From: Halobacillus massiliensis
GTDB lineage: Bacteria > Bacillota > Bacilli > Bacillales > Halobacillaceae
Assembly: GCF_900166625.1 (NCBI RefSeq)
Contig: NZ_LT800499.1
Coordinates: 478,651-542,650 of the forward strand
Length of the DNA stretch: 64,000 nucleotides
Direction of reading: 5' to 3'
In this document: positions 25,552 through 34,356 of the stretch, piece after piece
Position numbering within the stretch: position 1 is the stretch's first letter
How the letters are laid out: every line of letters begins with the position of its first letter
Position numbers and translations under genes: made by a program
Notes under the pieces: generated by a model
Told to the model about the DNA's origin: nothing
What the model saw: the letters and a program-made list of their open reading frames with translations, nothing else
The model's database searches: none

Positions 25552-26193
25552 GTGGCAAATTTATTTACACGAATTAAGGACACCATCTCAGCAGATTTTC
25601 ATGAGGCTCTTGACCAAAAGGAGCAGAAGAATCCAGTAGCAATGCTTAATCAGTATTTACGTGAAAGTGAAAAAGAGACAGAAAAGGTACGTAAACTGGT
25701 AGAACGCCAATATCGCCTAAAAGATGAATTTTCAAGAGAACTTCAAAAGTCGCTGGACATGGCAGAGAAACGTAAGGGCCAGGCTGAAATAGCTCAAAAA
25801 GCCGGTGAAGCATCTATGTATGAGTTCGCAGTAAATGAGCAGCAGGAGTATGAGGCCAGAGCAGAACGTCTTAAAGCGTCCCGCCTTGAGTCCATGGAGC
25901 AGCTGGAAACCCTTGAGAAAAAATATGAAGTGATGAAGCATAAGCTTAAGGACATGCAGCTAAAACGAATGGAACTGATGGGGAGGGAAAATATAGCGCG
26001 CGCTCATTATCGGATGAACCAGGTGATTGAAGAGAGTGCGGACAAGCCGTACTCACGGTTTGCCGAGCTTGACCGTTATATTGAGGATATGGAATATAAG
26101 GTGAACAGCTCTTACTATCGCGGTACGTTTGATAGTAAAATTGCAAAGCTTGAGAAAGATATGAAGGAAGAGACAAGCGTTACTTCCAATTAA
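25552..26193 (+). CDS. liaH: PspA/IM30 family phage-shock protein (LiaH-like)
   Basis: A 213-aa, almost wholly helical coiled-coil protein of the PspA/IM30 family: MANLFTRIKDTISADFHEAL, then NPVAMLNQYLRE, then long Glu/Lys/Arg-rich helices to residue 165. It assembles into large rings that protect a damaged membrane and is the main output of the Lia response. The start is GTG behind AAGGAGAG. It sits between liaI and liaF, with 75 bp and a small hairpin before liaF. Confidence 0.88.
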   Translation: MANLFTRIKDTISADFHEALDQKEQKNPVAMLNQYLRESEKETEKVRKLVERQYRLKDEFSRELQKSLDMAEKRKGQAEIAQKAGEASMYEFAVNEQQEYEARAERLKASRLESMEQLETLEKKYEVMKHKLKDMQLKRMELMGRENIARAHYRMNQVIEESADKPYSRFAELDRYIEDMEYKVNSSYYRGTFDSKIAKLEKDMKEETSVTSN

Positions 26194-26268
26194 TAAGTCA
26201 TGGTATGATTAAAGGCGCAGAAACCTGCGTCTTTTTACATAATTCACCTAGAAAGGAGGAGGGCTCTT

Positions 26269-26988
26269 ATGTTTAAGCGATTATCTACCGATACGATTAA
26301 TACGATTTTAATTATAGGAGCCGTCCTCCTTATTTTAGAGATTGTCTTTTATAACGGAGGACTTATTTTTTCTGTTATCTTTGCAGGTGTTCTCATTTAT
26401 TTTGGTTGGAAAAATTATAGATCTTTATGGGGGAAAGTGTTGTTTTGGATTGGCTCTGTCAGCGTCTTTTTCACCATTTTAAATATGATGGCGATCCGTT
26501 TTCTTATTCTTGTGGGGCTGGGTATGCTCTTGATAAATTATTATCGTTCCAAAAATACTCCTCAAAAGGTTGAGCCGGTTATTAGGGATGACACTCCTTT
26601 AAATTCTGAGACTTCACCGATTTTTGAGCAAAAGTTTTTTGGAGGACAGTCCACTCCGGAGTATTCATACAGGTGGCATGATATTAATATTCACGGAGGG
26701 TTTGGAGATCGAATTGTTGACTTAAGTCATACCGTCCTGCCTGATGATGAGGCCGTGATCTCCATTCGTCATTTTGTTGGTAATATTCATATTTATGTGC
26801 CATATGAGGTCGAGGTATCGATCCATCACAGTGCTCTGCTTGGTAGGGCAGCTATCTTTCAGTATCAAAAAGCCAAGCTCCTAAACCAAATGGTGAGCTT
26901 TCAAACGGAACACTATAAAACAAAAAAGCCGAGAGTGAAAATCATTACATCTCTAGTTTCCGGTGATATAGAGGTGAAGCGGGTATGA
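26269..26988 (+). CDS. liaF: LiaF, negative regulator of the Lia system
   Basis: A 239-aa protein with four hydrophobic segments in residues 12-105, then a cytoplasmic beta-rich domain (DINIHGGFGDRIVDLSHTVL, FVGNIHIYVPYEVEVSIHHS) of the LiaF/YvqF type. LiaF holds LiaS inactive until cell-wall antibiotics or other envelope stress act. AAAGGAGGAGG precedes the ATG. Its stop overlaps the liaS start (ATGA). Confidence 0.88.
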   Translation: MFKRLSTDTINTILIIGAVLLILEIVFYNGGLIFSVIFAGVLIYFGWKNYRSLWGKVLFWIGSVSVFFTILNMMAIRFLILVGLGMLLINYYRSKNTPQKVEPVIRDDTPLNSETSPIFEQKFFGGQSTPEYSYRWHDINIHGGFGDRIVDLSHTVLPDDEAVISIRHFVGNIHIYVPYEVEVSIHHSALLGRAAIFQYQKAKLLNQMVSFQTEHYKTKKPRVKIITSLVSGDIEVKRV

Positions 26989-28031
26989 GTACTTGGCAGA
27001 AACAATTGGGTATGAGTCTGCTCTTAGCTTTTGGGTTTGCACTCACTCTTTTGATGATTACATTTATCGCTTTTCCTCTCGAAAATTGGACAGATTTATG
27101 GAACAAGAGAATCCTCGACATGCCATATATCCTTCTTGTTGTGGTCCTATCGGTAACGACCGGAGTGTTGACCGGCGGAGGCCTGGCCTTTCAGTCACAG
27201 AAAAAAATTCATTATGTAGAGCATCAGCTCGATGAAATTCATAAAGGAAATCCTGTCGCTTATGACGGGGAGGATTACCGGGAGCTTATAACGATAGAGG
27301 AAAAAATGAAACAAATTGAAGATAAATTTAATAAGCAGGCAGAAACAGCTCAGCGCCTTGCAACAGAGCGGGCAAAAGAACGAGAGGAAAGCCTGCAGGA
27401 AGTTGTGCTTAAAGAAAGAAACCGTCTGGCAAGGGAGCTTCATGATTCTGTAAGTCAGCAGCTCTTTGCCGCTTCTATGCTAATGTCAGCAGTAAATGAG
27501 AACGAAGACGCCCAAAAAGACAATGAATTAAAACAGCAGCTTTCCATGATTGAAAATATGATTCATCAATCACAGCTTGAAATGCGGGCTTTGCTGCTGC
27601 ATTTGCGTCCTGTCGCTTTAAAAGGGAAATCATTATCAGAAGGCTCTAAAGAACTTTTAGACGAGCTTACACAAAAGGTCCCGATGAAGGTCGACTGGAA
27701 GCTTGAACCTCTCAATTTAGATAAAGGGATTGAGGATCATCTGTTCAGGATCTTACAGGAAGCCATTTCAAACACACTGCGACATGCTAAAGCCGACAAG
27801 CTTGAAGTTATGCTGATTCAGCGGGATGAAAACGTCATTTTACGAGTCATCGATGATGGGGTTGGGTTTGAAGCAGAGGACGCCAAAGCAAGCTCGTATG
27901 GTTTGCAGAATATGAAGGAAAGAGCTGTTGAAATTGGCGGCAGCTTAAAATTGGTTAGTTTAGAAGGGGAAGGGACGAGGCTTGAAGTGAAAGTACCTCT
28001 CCTGAGCAAAGGAGGAAATGGCGATGATTAA
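26985..28031 (+). CDS. liaS: LiaS sensor histidine kinase
   Basis: A 348-aa membrane kinase. Two membrane segments (about residues 10-30 and 45-70) enclose a very short outer loop, typical of intramembrane-sensing kinases. A HAMP-like stretch and a coiled coil follow. The HisKA_3 dimerisation helix has phospho-acceptor H153 in RLARELHDSVSQQLFA. The ATPase domain has N-box EAISNTLRHA and G-boxes DDGVGF and GLQNMKERA. It phosphorylates LiaR. The start overlaps liaF by four bases. Confidence 0.9.
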   Translation: MSTWQKQLGMSLLLAFGFALTLLMITFIAFPLENWTDLWNKRILDMPYILLVVVLSVTTGVLTGGGLAFQSQKKIHYVEHQLDEIHKGNPVAYDGEDYRELITIEEKMKQIEDKFNKQAETAQRLATERAKEREESLQEVVLKERNRLARELHDSVSQQLFAASMLMSAVNENEDAQKDNELKQQLSMIENMIHQSQLEMRALLLHLRPVALKGKSLSEGSKELLDELTQKVPMKVDWKLEPLNLDKGIEDHLFRILQEAISNTLRHAKADKLEVMLIQRDENVILRVIDDGVGFEAEDAKASSYGLQNMKERAVEIGGSLKLVSLEGEGTRLEVKVPLLSKGGNGDD

Positions 28032-28656
28032 AGTTCTTTTTGCTGATGATCATGAAATGGTACGGATTGGTGTTTCAGCTTATTTATCTTCGCAAAAAGA
28101 TATTGATGTAATTGCGGAAGCTGATGATGGAAAAGAAGCCGTAAAGCTGGCGCTTGAACTTAGGCCGGATATCATTTTAATGGATCTGGTAATGGAAGAA
28201 ATGGACGGAATAGAAGCCACAAGTCAAATTATCCGTCAGTGGCCGGAAGCGAGAATCATAATAGTCACAAGCTTCCTTGATGATGAGAAGGTTTATCCTG
28301 CTCTAGAAGCCGGAGCGGTAAGCTATATGCTTAAAACTTCTAAAGCCGGTGAGATTGCTAATGCGATTCGGGCTACTTATGAGGGTCAGTCTATTTTAGA
28401 ACCGGAAGTGACTGGCAAGATTATGAACAAAATGCGTACATCACATAAAAAAGCTCCACACGAAACTTTAACAGCCAGGGAAAAAGAAATCCTTTTGCTG
28501 ATGACAGAAGGTAAAAGCAATCAGGAGATCTCCACTGAATTATTTATAGCTCTCAAAACAGTAAAAGTGCATGTCAGCAGCATATTGTCCAAATTAGATG
28601 TGCAGGACCGTACACAAGCCGTAATTTATGCTTTTAAACATAATCTGATCAAATAG
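28024..28656 (+). CDS. liaR: LiaR response regulator (NarL/LuxR family)
   Basis: A 210-aa regulator. The receiver domain has acidic residues in FADDHEMV and phospho-acceptor D54 in LMDLVMEEMDG. A LuxR-type helix-turn-helix lies at about residues 145-205 (LTAREKEILLLMTEGKSNQE, then LFIALKTVKVHVSSILSKL). It activates the liaIH promoter in B. subtilis. GGAGG lies 8 bp before ATG 28024; the ATG two codons earlier is too close. The gene overlaps the end of liaS. No liaG is present in this operon. Confidence 0.9.
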   Translation: MIKVLFADDHEMVRIGVSAYLSSQKDIDVIAEADDGKEAVKLALELRPDIILMDLVMEEMDGIEATSQIIRQWPEARIIIVTSFLDDEKVYPALEAGAVSYMLKTSKAGEIANAIRATYEGQSILEPEVTGKIMNKMRTSHKKAPHETLTAREKEILLLMTEGKSNQEISTELFIALKTVKVHVSSILSKLDVQDRTQAVIYAFKHNLIK

Positions 28657-28682
28657 CCTTTCCTAATGAGGAAGGGCTATTT
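28651..28682 (+). terminator. lia operon terminator
   Basis: AAATAGCCTTTCCT pairs with AGGAAGGGCTATTT across a 4-base loop. The stem includes the liaR stop. The T tract is weak. Confidence 0.6.
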
Positions 28683-29003
28683 AAATAGAAGGATCCAAAG
28701 GAAAGAAGCCAGCAGAATAAGGTAAAAAATAATTAGTTTTTTATAAGGAGGAAACACGAATAACACCTTCTTTACCAATTGTTTTATTCCAGTTTATGTA
28801 CTATAAACTGGAACGATGAATCAGCGCTTGATTTCTTCTGTTTAGGGAATAACAAGAAGAAGGAAAGATACCGATGAATGAAGAAAGTAAACAAGAGTGG
28901 AATTTTTGAGTTTTATGAGCCCATTTCTTCAATAATCATTGGTATGTTTTCATACTTTTTCTATAATAGAAATATATCTTTCCATTACAAAGGGGAAATC
29001 ATT
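28657..29003. other. Intergenic region before the RQC-minor gene
   Basis: The region holds the lia terminator and a perfect inverted repeat: TTCCAGTTTAT (28787-28797), loop GTACT, ATAAACTGGAA (28803-28813). The arms are 11 bp and no T tract follows, so an operator or a stable RNA hairpin is more likely than a terminator. No gene is convincing; an in-frame extension of the next gene to 28878 lacks a ribosome site. Confidence 0.55.
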
Positions 29004-30530
29004 ATGGGACTGCCTAGTACCTTGACACATGAAGACGAACGTTACCCGTATATTGTTCTTACTCCCATTGGGAAAAAGAACAAGCATATTCGCTCAATTG
29101 GCCATAAATTCGAAAGAAGCATCTTATCGCGTTTAAATGAGGCTGTTGCTGAATATGTAGAAAAGAAAGGACTGAATGTTAAATCATTACAGGACTTTTT
29201 GAATATTAAGGGAAAATCGATCCTTCCTGTTTCATTTCTAAAAGACGATATGATATACCCTCACTTAATTAAACCTGAATTATTTCTATGGAACAGCCTG
29301 CCTGAAGAGCACGGTCTTCCCATGGATTCTAAATATGTTTATGAGCAAAATATCACTGTCCTGTCAGCCGATCAGCTGGATCAGCATGTCAGGGAAGTTA
29401 TTGATGATTATTTATTTTTAGCTGAAATCAGTAAAAAAGACAGAAATTACTGGCTTTCGAAAATTATTTCATCCTATCACCACCATCCCATCGTTAAATT
29501 AGCTAAAGAACAGAAAGAAACTGTAACAGCTGTGGAACAAATGAAACAGTCGGCACTGATTTCTCTTCTAAAATACCCTGAGGACATCTCATTCTGGAGA
29601 TACCGGGCCGGTATTGCTTTAAGGCCGTTCCTTTCACTGCCGAACCAATGGCTAAATGAAGAAAAGGGAACGTGTGATCATAAAAAAACTCTGACATTTA
29701 ATGCAAAAGAAAAAAAGATAAATTACACGTGTGATTCGTGTGGTGTTCAATTTTATTATTTTCCAGAGTCGAATGAAGTCCGTTTGGAAAATGAGTTTGA
29801 TGACAAGCTTGCACTGCGTCGCATAAAAACGATTCACAAACAGTTCAACGATATAGCTGATCAAAATGCTGATTTATTACAACAGCTTCGGCAGCTGTCA
29901 TTTCTAAATAACCGCCTTGAACAAGTCAGCAGCCAGCTGACAGAAGCTCTGCACCTCGCTAAACAGATTGAACGTCTGCAAGTTGATAAAACTGTTATAA
30001 CTGCTTATCCTCTTCTGGAAATGTATGAAAAGCTAAGCAATTCAACGTTGCCGGTTGAATCCTTTCCATCCAGCCTGATTTGGCTGGCTCAAGTCGAACT
30101 CGCAGATGTAGCTATGGTAAAACAAGCAGAAAAGTGGGAAAACCAGCTGCCGGAAGATCTAGGACCAGCTGTCAGTCATATGCTGCAGGAGCTTCACGAG
30201 AAGTTAAATGAAGCTGCTTATCAGGAAGACGATATAATTATTTCAATTAAAGGGCTTCAATTGAAGTATGCTGCAGCTCAACAGATGCTTGATCTTATCC
30301 ATTACTATGGAACAGATTATCCAGCTCACACTCTCGTGCAAGTATTAGCCGGCAAGTCAACAAATAAGATTCGACGTCTGCACCTGCATGAAACACGCTG
30401 GTTCGGCCTTCTGTCAGATTGGCCGGAAAAGCACATTCAACGGCTTTTACGGCAGTTAGAAAAGCAAGGATGGCTGATGAAGCAGCAAAAAGGATATTCC
30501 ATCAGTGAATTTGCTGAGGAGGTTATGTAA
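29004..30530 (+). CDS. RQC-minor-type DNA-binding protein
   Basis: A 508-aa cytosolic protein. The C-terminus (about residues 440-508: VLAGKSTNKIRRLHLHETRW, FGLLSDWPEKHIQRLLRQLE, then KQGWL) looks like a winged-helix RQC domain as found after RecQ helicases, but there is no helicase here. A zinc-ribbon-like pattern occurs near residues 220-246 (C-D-H, then C-D-S-C). Residues 280-330 are coiled coil. I believe annotators call this family RQC-minor-1; its function is unknown. AAAGGGGAA sets the start. Confidence 0.65.
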   Translation: MGLPSTLTHEDERYPYIVLTPIGKKNKHIRSIGHKFERSILSRLNEAVAEYVEKKGLNVKSLQDFLNIKGKSILPVSFLKDDMIYPHLIKPELFLWNSLPEEHGLPMDSKYVYEQNITVLSADQLDQHVREVIDDYLFLAEISKKDRNYWLSKIISSYHHHPIVKLAKEQKETVTAVEQMKQSALISLLKYPEDISFWRYRAGIALRPFLSLPNQWLNEEKGTCDHKKTLTFNAKEKKINYTCDSCGVQFYYFPESNEVRLENEFDDKLALRRIKTIHKQFNDIADQNADLLQQLRQLSFLNNRLEQVSSQLTEALHLAKQIERLQVDKTVITAYPLLEMYEKLSNSTLPVESFPSSLIWLAQVELADVAMVKQAEKWENQLPEDLGPAVSHMLQELHEKLNEAAYQEDDIIISIKGLQLKYAAAQQMLDLIHYYGTDYPAHTLVQVLAGKSTNKIRRLHLHETRWFGLLSDWPEKHIQRLLRQLEKQGWLMKQQKGYSISEFAEEVM

Positions 30531-30585
30531 GGGCTATGTGACAGCCCTTATTTACATAAAGTAAATATACGAGGGGGAATCTGCC

Positions 30586-31233
30586 ATGAGATCAATTTTC
30601 GAAAAAGCTCTCGGAGAAAAGTTCAGTCAGCTTCATCCAGAGCTTCAAAGGAAATTTGGTGTGACCAGCGATCAGAATCTGATGCTTCTGGGACAGGGGA
30701 GGATGTCTGAAATCAGAGGAACAACCTGGCCATTGCGCCCGTTTTTGAATATAGGCGCACACGATCATTTAATTTTTGCTGAACGTGGAAGAGAAGTGCC
30801 TTTTACAATGGAAAACTATGCTTATCAAGATGAACACGGGAACGAAACAATTAGTTACGTCCGACGCTTTTTCTTTCCGTACACCATACGCGGATTTGAT
30901 GCGGCCATGTATTATGATAAGAACGAACAAGCAATTGTAAATGAACTTGGTAAATCCGGCAGACTATATACAAAACTTGATGTTGATGTTTCAAAAGAAG
31001 GCGGCCTCCTTATCCATTCAAAAGATATTCATATAAAAGGTTCTTCTTTAAAATTTCAAAATATCACAACTTCCTTATATGAACACTATAACGAAGACGA
31101 GCAGGCTCATCATGTACATGTACATGTCGATCACCCTCTATTTGGGACACTGCTGATGTATGAAGGGTTAATTTACACAGAAGTTCTGCCGATTACAGCA
31201 ACACATATTCCGCAACGGGGATTACTATCTTAA
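30586..31233 (+). CDS. DUF4166 domain protein
   Basis: A 215-aa soluble protein. GTTWPLRPFLNIGAHDHLIF, then REVPFTMENYAYQDEHGNET and RRFFFPYTIRGFDAAMYYD, follow the DUF4166 pattern, which also occurs fused to saccharopine-dehydrogenase-like proteins. The function is unknown. GAGGGGG precedes the ATG. It is followed 15 bp later by kynA, probably in one transcript. Confidence 0.75.
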   Translation: MRSIFEKALGEKFSQLHPELQRKFGVTSDQNLMLLGQGRMSEIRGTTWPLRPFLNIGAHDHLIFAERGREVPFTMENYAYQDEHGNETISYVRRFFFPYTIRGFDAAMYYDKNEQAIVNELGKSGRLYTKLDVDVSKEGGLLIHSKDIHIKGSSLKFQNITTSLYEHYNEDEQAHHVHVHVDHPLFGTLLMYEGLIYTEVLPITATHIPQRGLLS

Positions 31234-31248
31234 AGAGGGATGAGAGAA

Positions 31249-32085
31249 ATGACACATAAAGAAAAGACAGGCAATGAGAATGTACATGTTGATTTTAAAG
31301 ATCGTATGACTTACGGGGAATATTTACAGCTTGACAAGCTGTTAGATGCGCAAAAAAGACTTTCCGATCATCATGATGAGATGCTTTTCATCATCATCCA
31401 TCAAGTAAGCGAATTATGGATGAAGCTTGTCCTGCATGAATTATGGGCAGCTGTAGACCTCATTAGGGAGGGGGAGCTGCAGGAAGCCTTCAAAATGCTT
31501 TCAAGGGTTTCAAAAATCCAAACACAAATTATTCATGCATGGGATGTCCTTTCCACCCTTACACCTGCTGAATATATTCAATTCAGGGATAAACTTGGCC
31601 AAGCTTCAGGGTTTCAGTCTTACCAATACCGTATGGTTGAGTTTGCTTTAGGGTACAAAACCCCTCATGTTTTAAAAATATATGAAAAAGATCCCGATCT
31701 GCATGAAAAGTTAAAGCAGGCGTATGAGGCACCAAGCATCTATGATGCGGCAATCGAGAGGCTTAAAACCGCAGGGTTTGATATTAACCCACAGCTGATT
31801 AATCGTGACTTTACTAAAATTTATGAAGCAGATGAATCCGTAGAAGCGGCCTGGGCTGAAGTATATAAAAATACGGAGCTTTACTGGGATTTATATCAGC
31901 TTGCAGAAAAGCTTGTGGACATAGAGGATTGGCTTCAGCAGTGGCGGTTCCGTCATATGAAAACAGTTGAAAGAATTATAGGACACAAAATGGGGACAGG
32001 CGGATCCTCAGGGGTAGGGTACCTTAAAAAAGTTCTTGACCACCGATTTTTCCCAGAACTATGGGACGTTCGTACGAAAATTTAG
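31249..32085 (+). CDS. kynA: Tryptophan 2,3-dioxygenase
   Basis: A 278-aa heme enzyme that opens the tryptophan indole ring to N-formylkynurenine. Signatures are [20 protein letters not shown], then [39 protein letters not shown], and the proximal-histidine block [27 protein letters not shown] lies 8 bp before ATG 31249; an ATG three codons upstream is too close. No kynurenine formamidase (kynB) or kynureninase (kynU) gene is in the window. Its partner here is the DUF4166 gene. Confidence 0.92.
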   Translation: MTHKEKTGNENVHVDFKDRMTYGEYLQLDKLLDAQKRLSDHHDEMLFIIIHQVSELWMKLVLHELWAAVDLIREGELQEAFKMLSRVSKIQTQIIHAWDVLSTLTPAEYIQFRDKLGQASGFQSYQYRMVEFALGYKTPHVLKIYEKDPDLHEKLKQAYEAPSIYDAAIERLKTAGFDINPQLINRDFTKIYEADESVEAAWAEVYKNTELYWDLYQLAEKLVDIEDWLQQWRFRHMKTVERIIGHKMGTGGSSGVGYLKKVLDHRFFPELWDVRTKI

Positions 32086-32182
32086 TAAACAAACCATTTG
32101 TTTATAACAAAACCGTTAATTAATCATTACATTTATGTTACACTATTTGTTGGAATTAATAACAAATTGAAGAGGGAAGTTT

Positions 32183-32923
32183 ATGAATCCTATTAATATA
32201 TATTTATCACTCCTCGGTGTAATACTATTAGCGGCTTGTTCAATAACAATGGCTGATACTGACAATAATAAGACTAGTACAGCTTCCGGTGCTGCTCCAT
32301 ACCAAATTATAACTGAACATGAACAAGAAGAGATGGAAGCATACGAGATATCCATTGATTATCCCCAGACGCCTAACGACCAGATTGACCAATCAGTGAT
32401 CGATTATGTTAATCTGGCGAAAGATGTTTTTAAAAAGAAAAGCTACGAAGCGGCTAAGGATAAGCGCCACAGCTTGAAAGTAGACTACGACATTCTCCAT
32501 GAGGATGAACGTTTATTTGTTGTGAAAATGACTGAGGTCATTAAAGTAGGATCTCAGCCTGAAAAAACAATGACAATATTAAATTTTGATAAAAATAAAG
32601 GGAAACGTCTTGATTTAAACAGTATTTTTTCTGTAGACAGGGCCATTTACACGAAAGAACTGACCGGCTTTATTGAAGAAGAAACAGAAAGTCCGCTTCC
32701 TTCTAGTTTGAAAAATGCAGGGAAACTGTCTGTGGAGAAAGAATCTCCTCTTCTTTCGAATGTTGCGTTAAAAGGGGATAAGGTTGAAATTTATTTTTCA
32801 GAAGCTCAGCAGAAAGAATATGCGATTGATAAAGAAAGTATACAAATTAATAAATCAGATATTGAAAATTTATTGCGTTCCCAATATGCACAGGCCAGAA
32901 CTTCCTGGCTTGCAGATCAGTAA
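32183..32923 (+). CDS. Lipoprotein with DUF3298/DUF4163-like domain
   Basis: A 246-aa exported lipoprotein. The signal sequence ends in lipobox LLAA-C (C19). The mature part has an N-terminal strand-rich domain (YEISIDYPQTPNDQIDQSVI, DYDILHEDERLFVVKM) and a C-terminal half (LNFDKNKGKRLDLNSIFSVD) like the DUF4163-DUF3298 pair of RsiV and PdaC. In those proteins the domains bind lysozyme or accompany a deacetylase; neither role is shown here. GAGGGAAG precedes the ATG. Confidence 0.72.
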   Translation: MNPINIYLSLLGVILLAACSITMADTDNNKTSTASGAAPYQIITEHEQEEMEAYEISIDYPQTPNDQIDQSVIDYVNLAKDVFKKKSYEAAKDKRHSLKVDYDILHEDERLFVVKMTEVIKVGSQPEKTMTILNFDKNKGKRLDLNSIFSVDRAIYTKELTGFIEEETESPLPSSLKNAGKLSVEKESPLLSNVALKGDKVEIYFSEAQQKEYAIDKESIQINKSDIENLLRSQYAQARTSWLADQ

Positions 32924-32953
32924 AAAAGCAGCTCATTCGGAGCTGCTTTTTTT
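32922..32953 (+). terminator. Terminator of the lipoprotein gene
   Basis: AAAAAAGCAGCTC pairs with GAGCTGCTTTTTT across ATTCG. Confidence 0.88.
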
Positions 32954-33065
32954 GTGCTATTGACGTTTGAAAAAAAGCGTCTCGGGACTTTTTTCACCAT
33001 TTCCCTTTTTCTTCTCATTGCTCAGAAGTGAAAAGACTGTTCCGATTACTTTGAGAAAATAATGA

Positions 33066-33365
33066 GGCTGGGAAATGACTCCCTTTCCACGGGGAGCCGG
33101 TGAGCTATCTCGCTGCACTCGCGGATCTCACCCTGGCTCTATCTCCCTGCAGGAGTCTCGCCATTTCCCAGTCTCTTTACCGAGATGGTGTAAACGGAAC
33201 GCTGTAGTTTCAGTAATCCTCTAAAAGAAATGGTCTTCTCTTACTCAGTGTTCCGTTAGTCCCAAAAAACATAAAGGGCCAGGGGAAACGGCGAGACTCC
33301 TATGGGAGGATAGAACAGGGTGAGATCCCAGAAGGCTTTAGCCTGAGGAAGCTCACCGTTCGCCC
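33066..33365. repeat. Composite intergenic repeat, locus 2 (A3, IR, B2)
   Basis: A3 is reversed (33066-33173; ends GGCTGGGAAAT/ATTTCCCAGTC). The IR module is AACGGAAC (33193) to GTTCCGTT (33257). B2 is forward (33276-33365) and begins GGGCCAGGGGAAAC. B2 stops short: its 3' arm is missing and the hom stop codon follows within four bases, so the repeat abuts the gene end. The order A-IR-B is the inverse of loci 1 and 3 and matches locus 4. Confidence 0.85.
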
Positions 33366-33368
33366 GCT

Positions 33369-34349
33369 TTAATGGCTTAACTGTGGTCTTTTTGCCGCCT
33401 GATTTTGCAGGATTTGTACCGCATCTTCAATCATTGCACTTGCAGTAGAACTTTTGCCCGCACCAGGCCCCCGAAGAGTAATTGAACCCGCGATATCACT
33501 TTCAACCGTAATGGCATTATCCACTCCTTCAATGGAATAAAGTCCGTGTGAAGAAGGGAAGGAGACAGGGCGGACACTTGCTTGAATTTCCCCTCTATTA
33601 TAGGTGAGAGTGGCAACATGGCGGATCTTTTCGCCTTTTCTCTTTGCTTCTTCAATATTTTCCTTTTGAAGGCCTGCAATCCCTTCACGTGGAACGGTAT
33701 TCCAGTCCGGCTGTTTGTTATAAAGAAGCTGGCTTAGGATCATCAGCTTATAAAACGCATCGTGACCTTCGATATCATTTGTAGGGTCAGCTTCCGCGTA
33801 GCCTTTCTCCTGGGCTTCCTTAAGGGCAGTTGAAAAAGGCTTTCCTTCCGACTGCATAGCTGTCAGGATGTAGTTGCTAGTTCCATTTAAAATAGCTTCT
33901 ACCTTTGTAATTTGACTGGCCTGCATTAATTTTGAAAGAAGTCCAATGACCGGTGTTCCGGCAGCCGTGGTAGCTTCATAACCGATCCCAACATAAGAGT
34001 GGGCCTGAGCTAACAGGGAAGGACCATAAGCGGCAAACATCACTTTATTAGCCGTGACTACATGGATTCCTTGAGCAATGGCTTTAGACAAATAAGTGAA
34101 ACTTGGTTCTTCTCCGACAGTTGCTTCAAAAATGATATCAGGCTGAACGGAAAGAATGTCCTCAAACTGATTTGTCAAAAAGGTGTCTTCTTTTATCGGC
34201 CGCTTCTTCTTCAGATCCTGGACGAGTACTCCGCAAATTTCTATGTGATCGCCGGTTAGCTTCTCTAGTTCCTGATGTTTTTCTAATAATATATCGTGGA
34301 TGCCTTCACCTACGGTACCGAAACCGAGGATAGCTGCTCTAATCGTCAT
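33369..34349 (-). CDS. hom: Homoserine dehydrogenase, short form without ACT domain
   Basis: A 326-aa NAD(P)-dependent enzyme that reduces aspartate semialdehyde to homoserine. The nucleotide fold opens ILGFGTVGEGI. The signature LNGTSNYILTAM (about residues 153-164) and EADPTNDIEGHDAFYKL with the catalytic Asp and Lys follow. B. subtilis Hom is about 100 residues longer because of a C-terminal ACT domain, which is absent here, so threonine feedback control is probably lost. It lies 7 bp after metX and shares its SAM riboswitch, so it likely supplies homoserine for methionine. Its 3' end abuts a repeat. Confidence 0.88.
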   Translation of the reverse strand: MTIRAAILGFGTVGEGIHDILLEKHQELEKLTGDHIEICGVLVQDLKKKRPIKEDTFLTNQFEDILSVQPDIIFEATVGEEPSFTYLSKAIAQGIHVVTANKVMFAAYGPSLLAQAHSYVGIGYEATTAAGTPVIGLLSKLMQASQITKVEAILNGTSNYILTAMQSEGKPFSTALKEAQEKGYAEADPTNDIEGHDAFYKLMILSQLLYNKQPDWNTVPREGIAGLQKENIEEAKRKGEKIRHVATLTYNRGEIQASVRPVSFPSSHGLYSIEGVDNAITVESDIAGSITLRGPGAGKSSTASAMIEDAVQILQNQAAKRPQLSH

Positions 34350-34356
34350 TCTGCTT

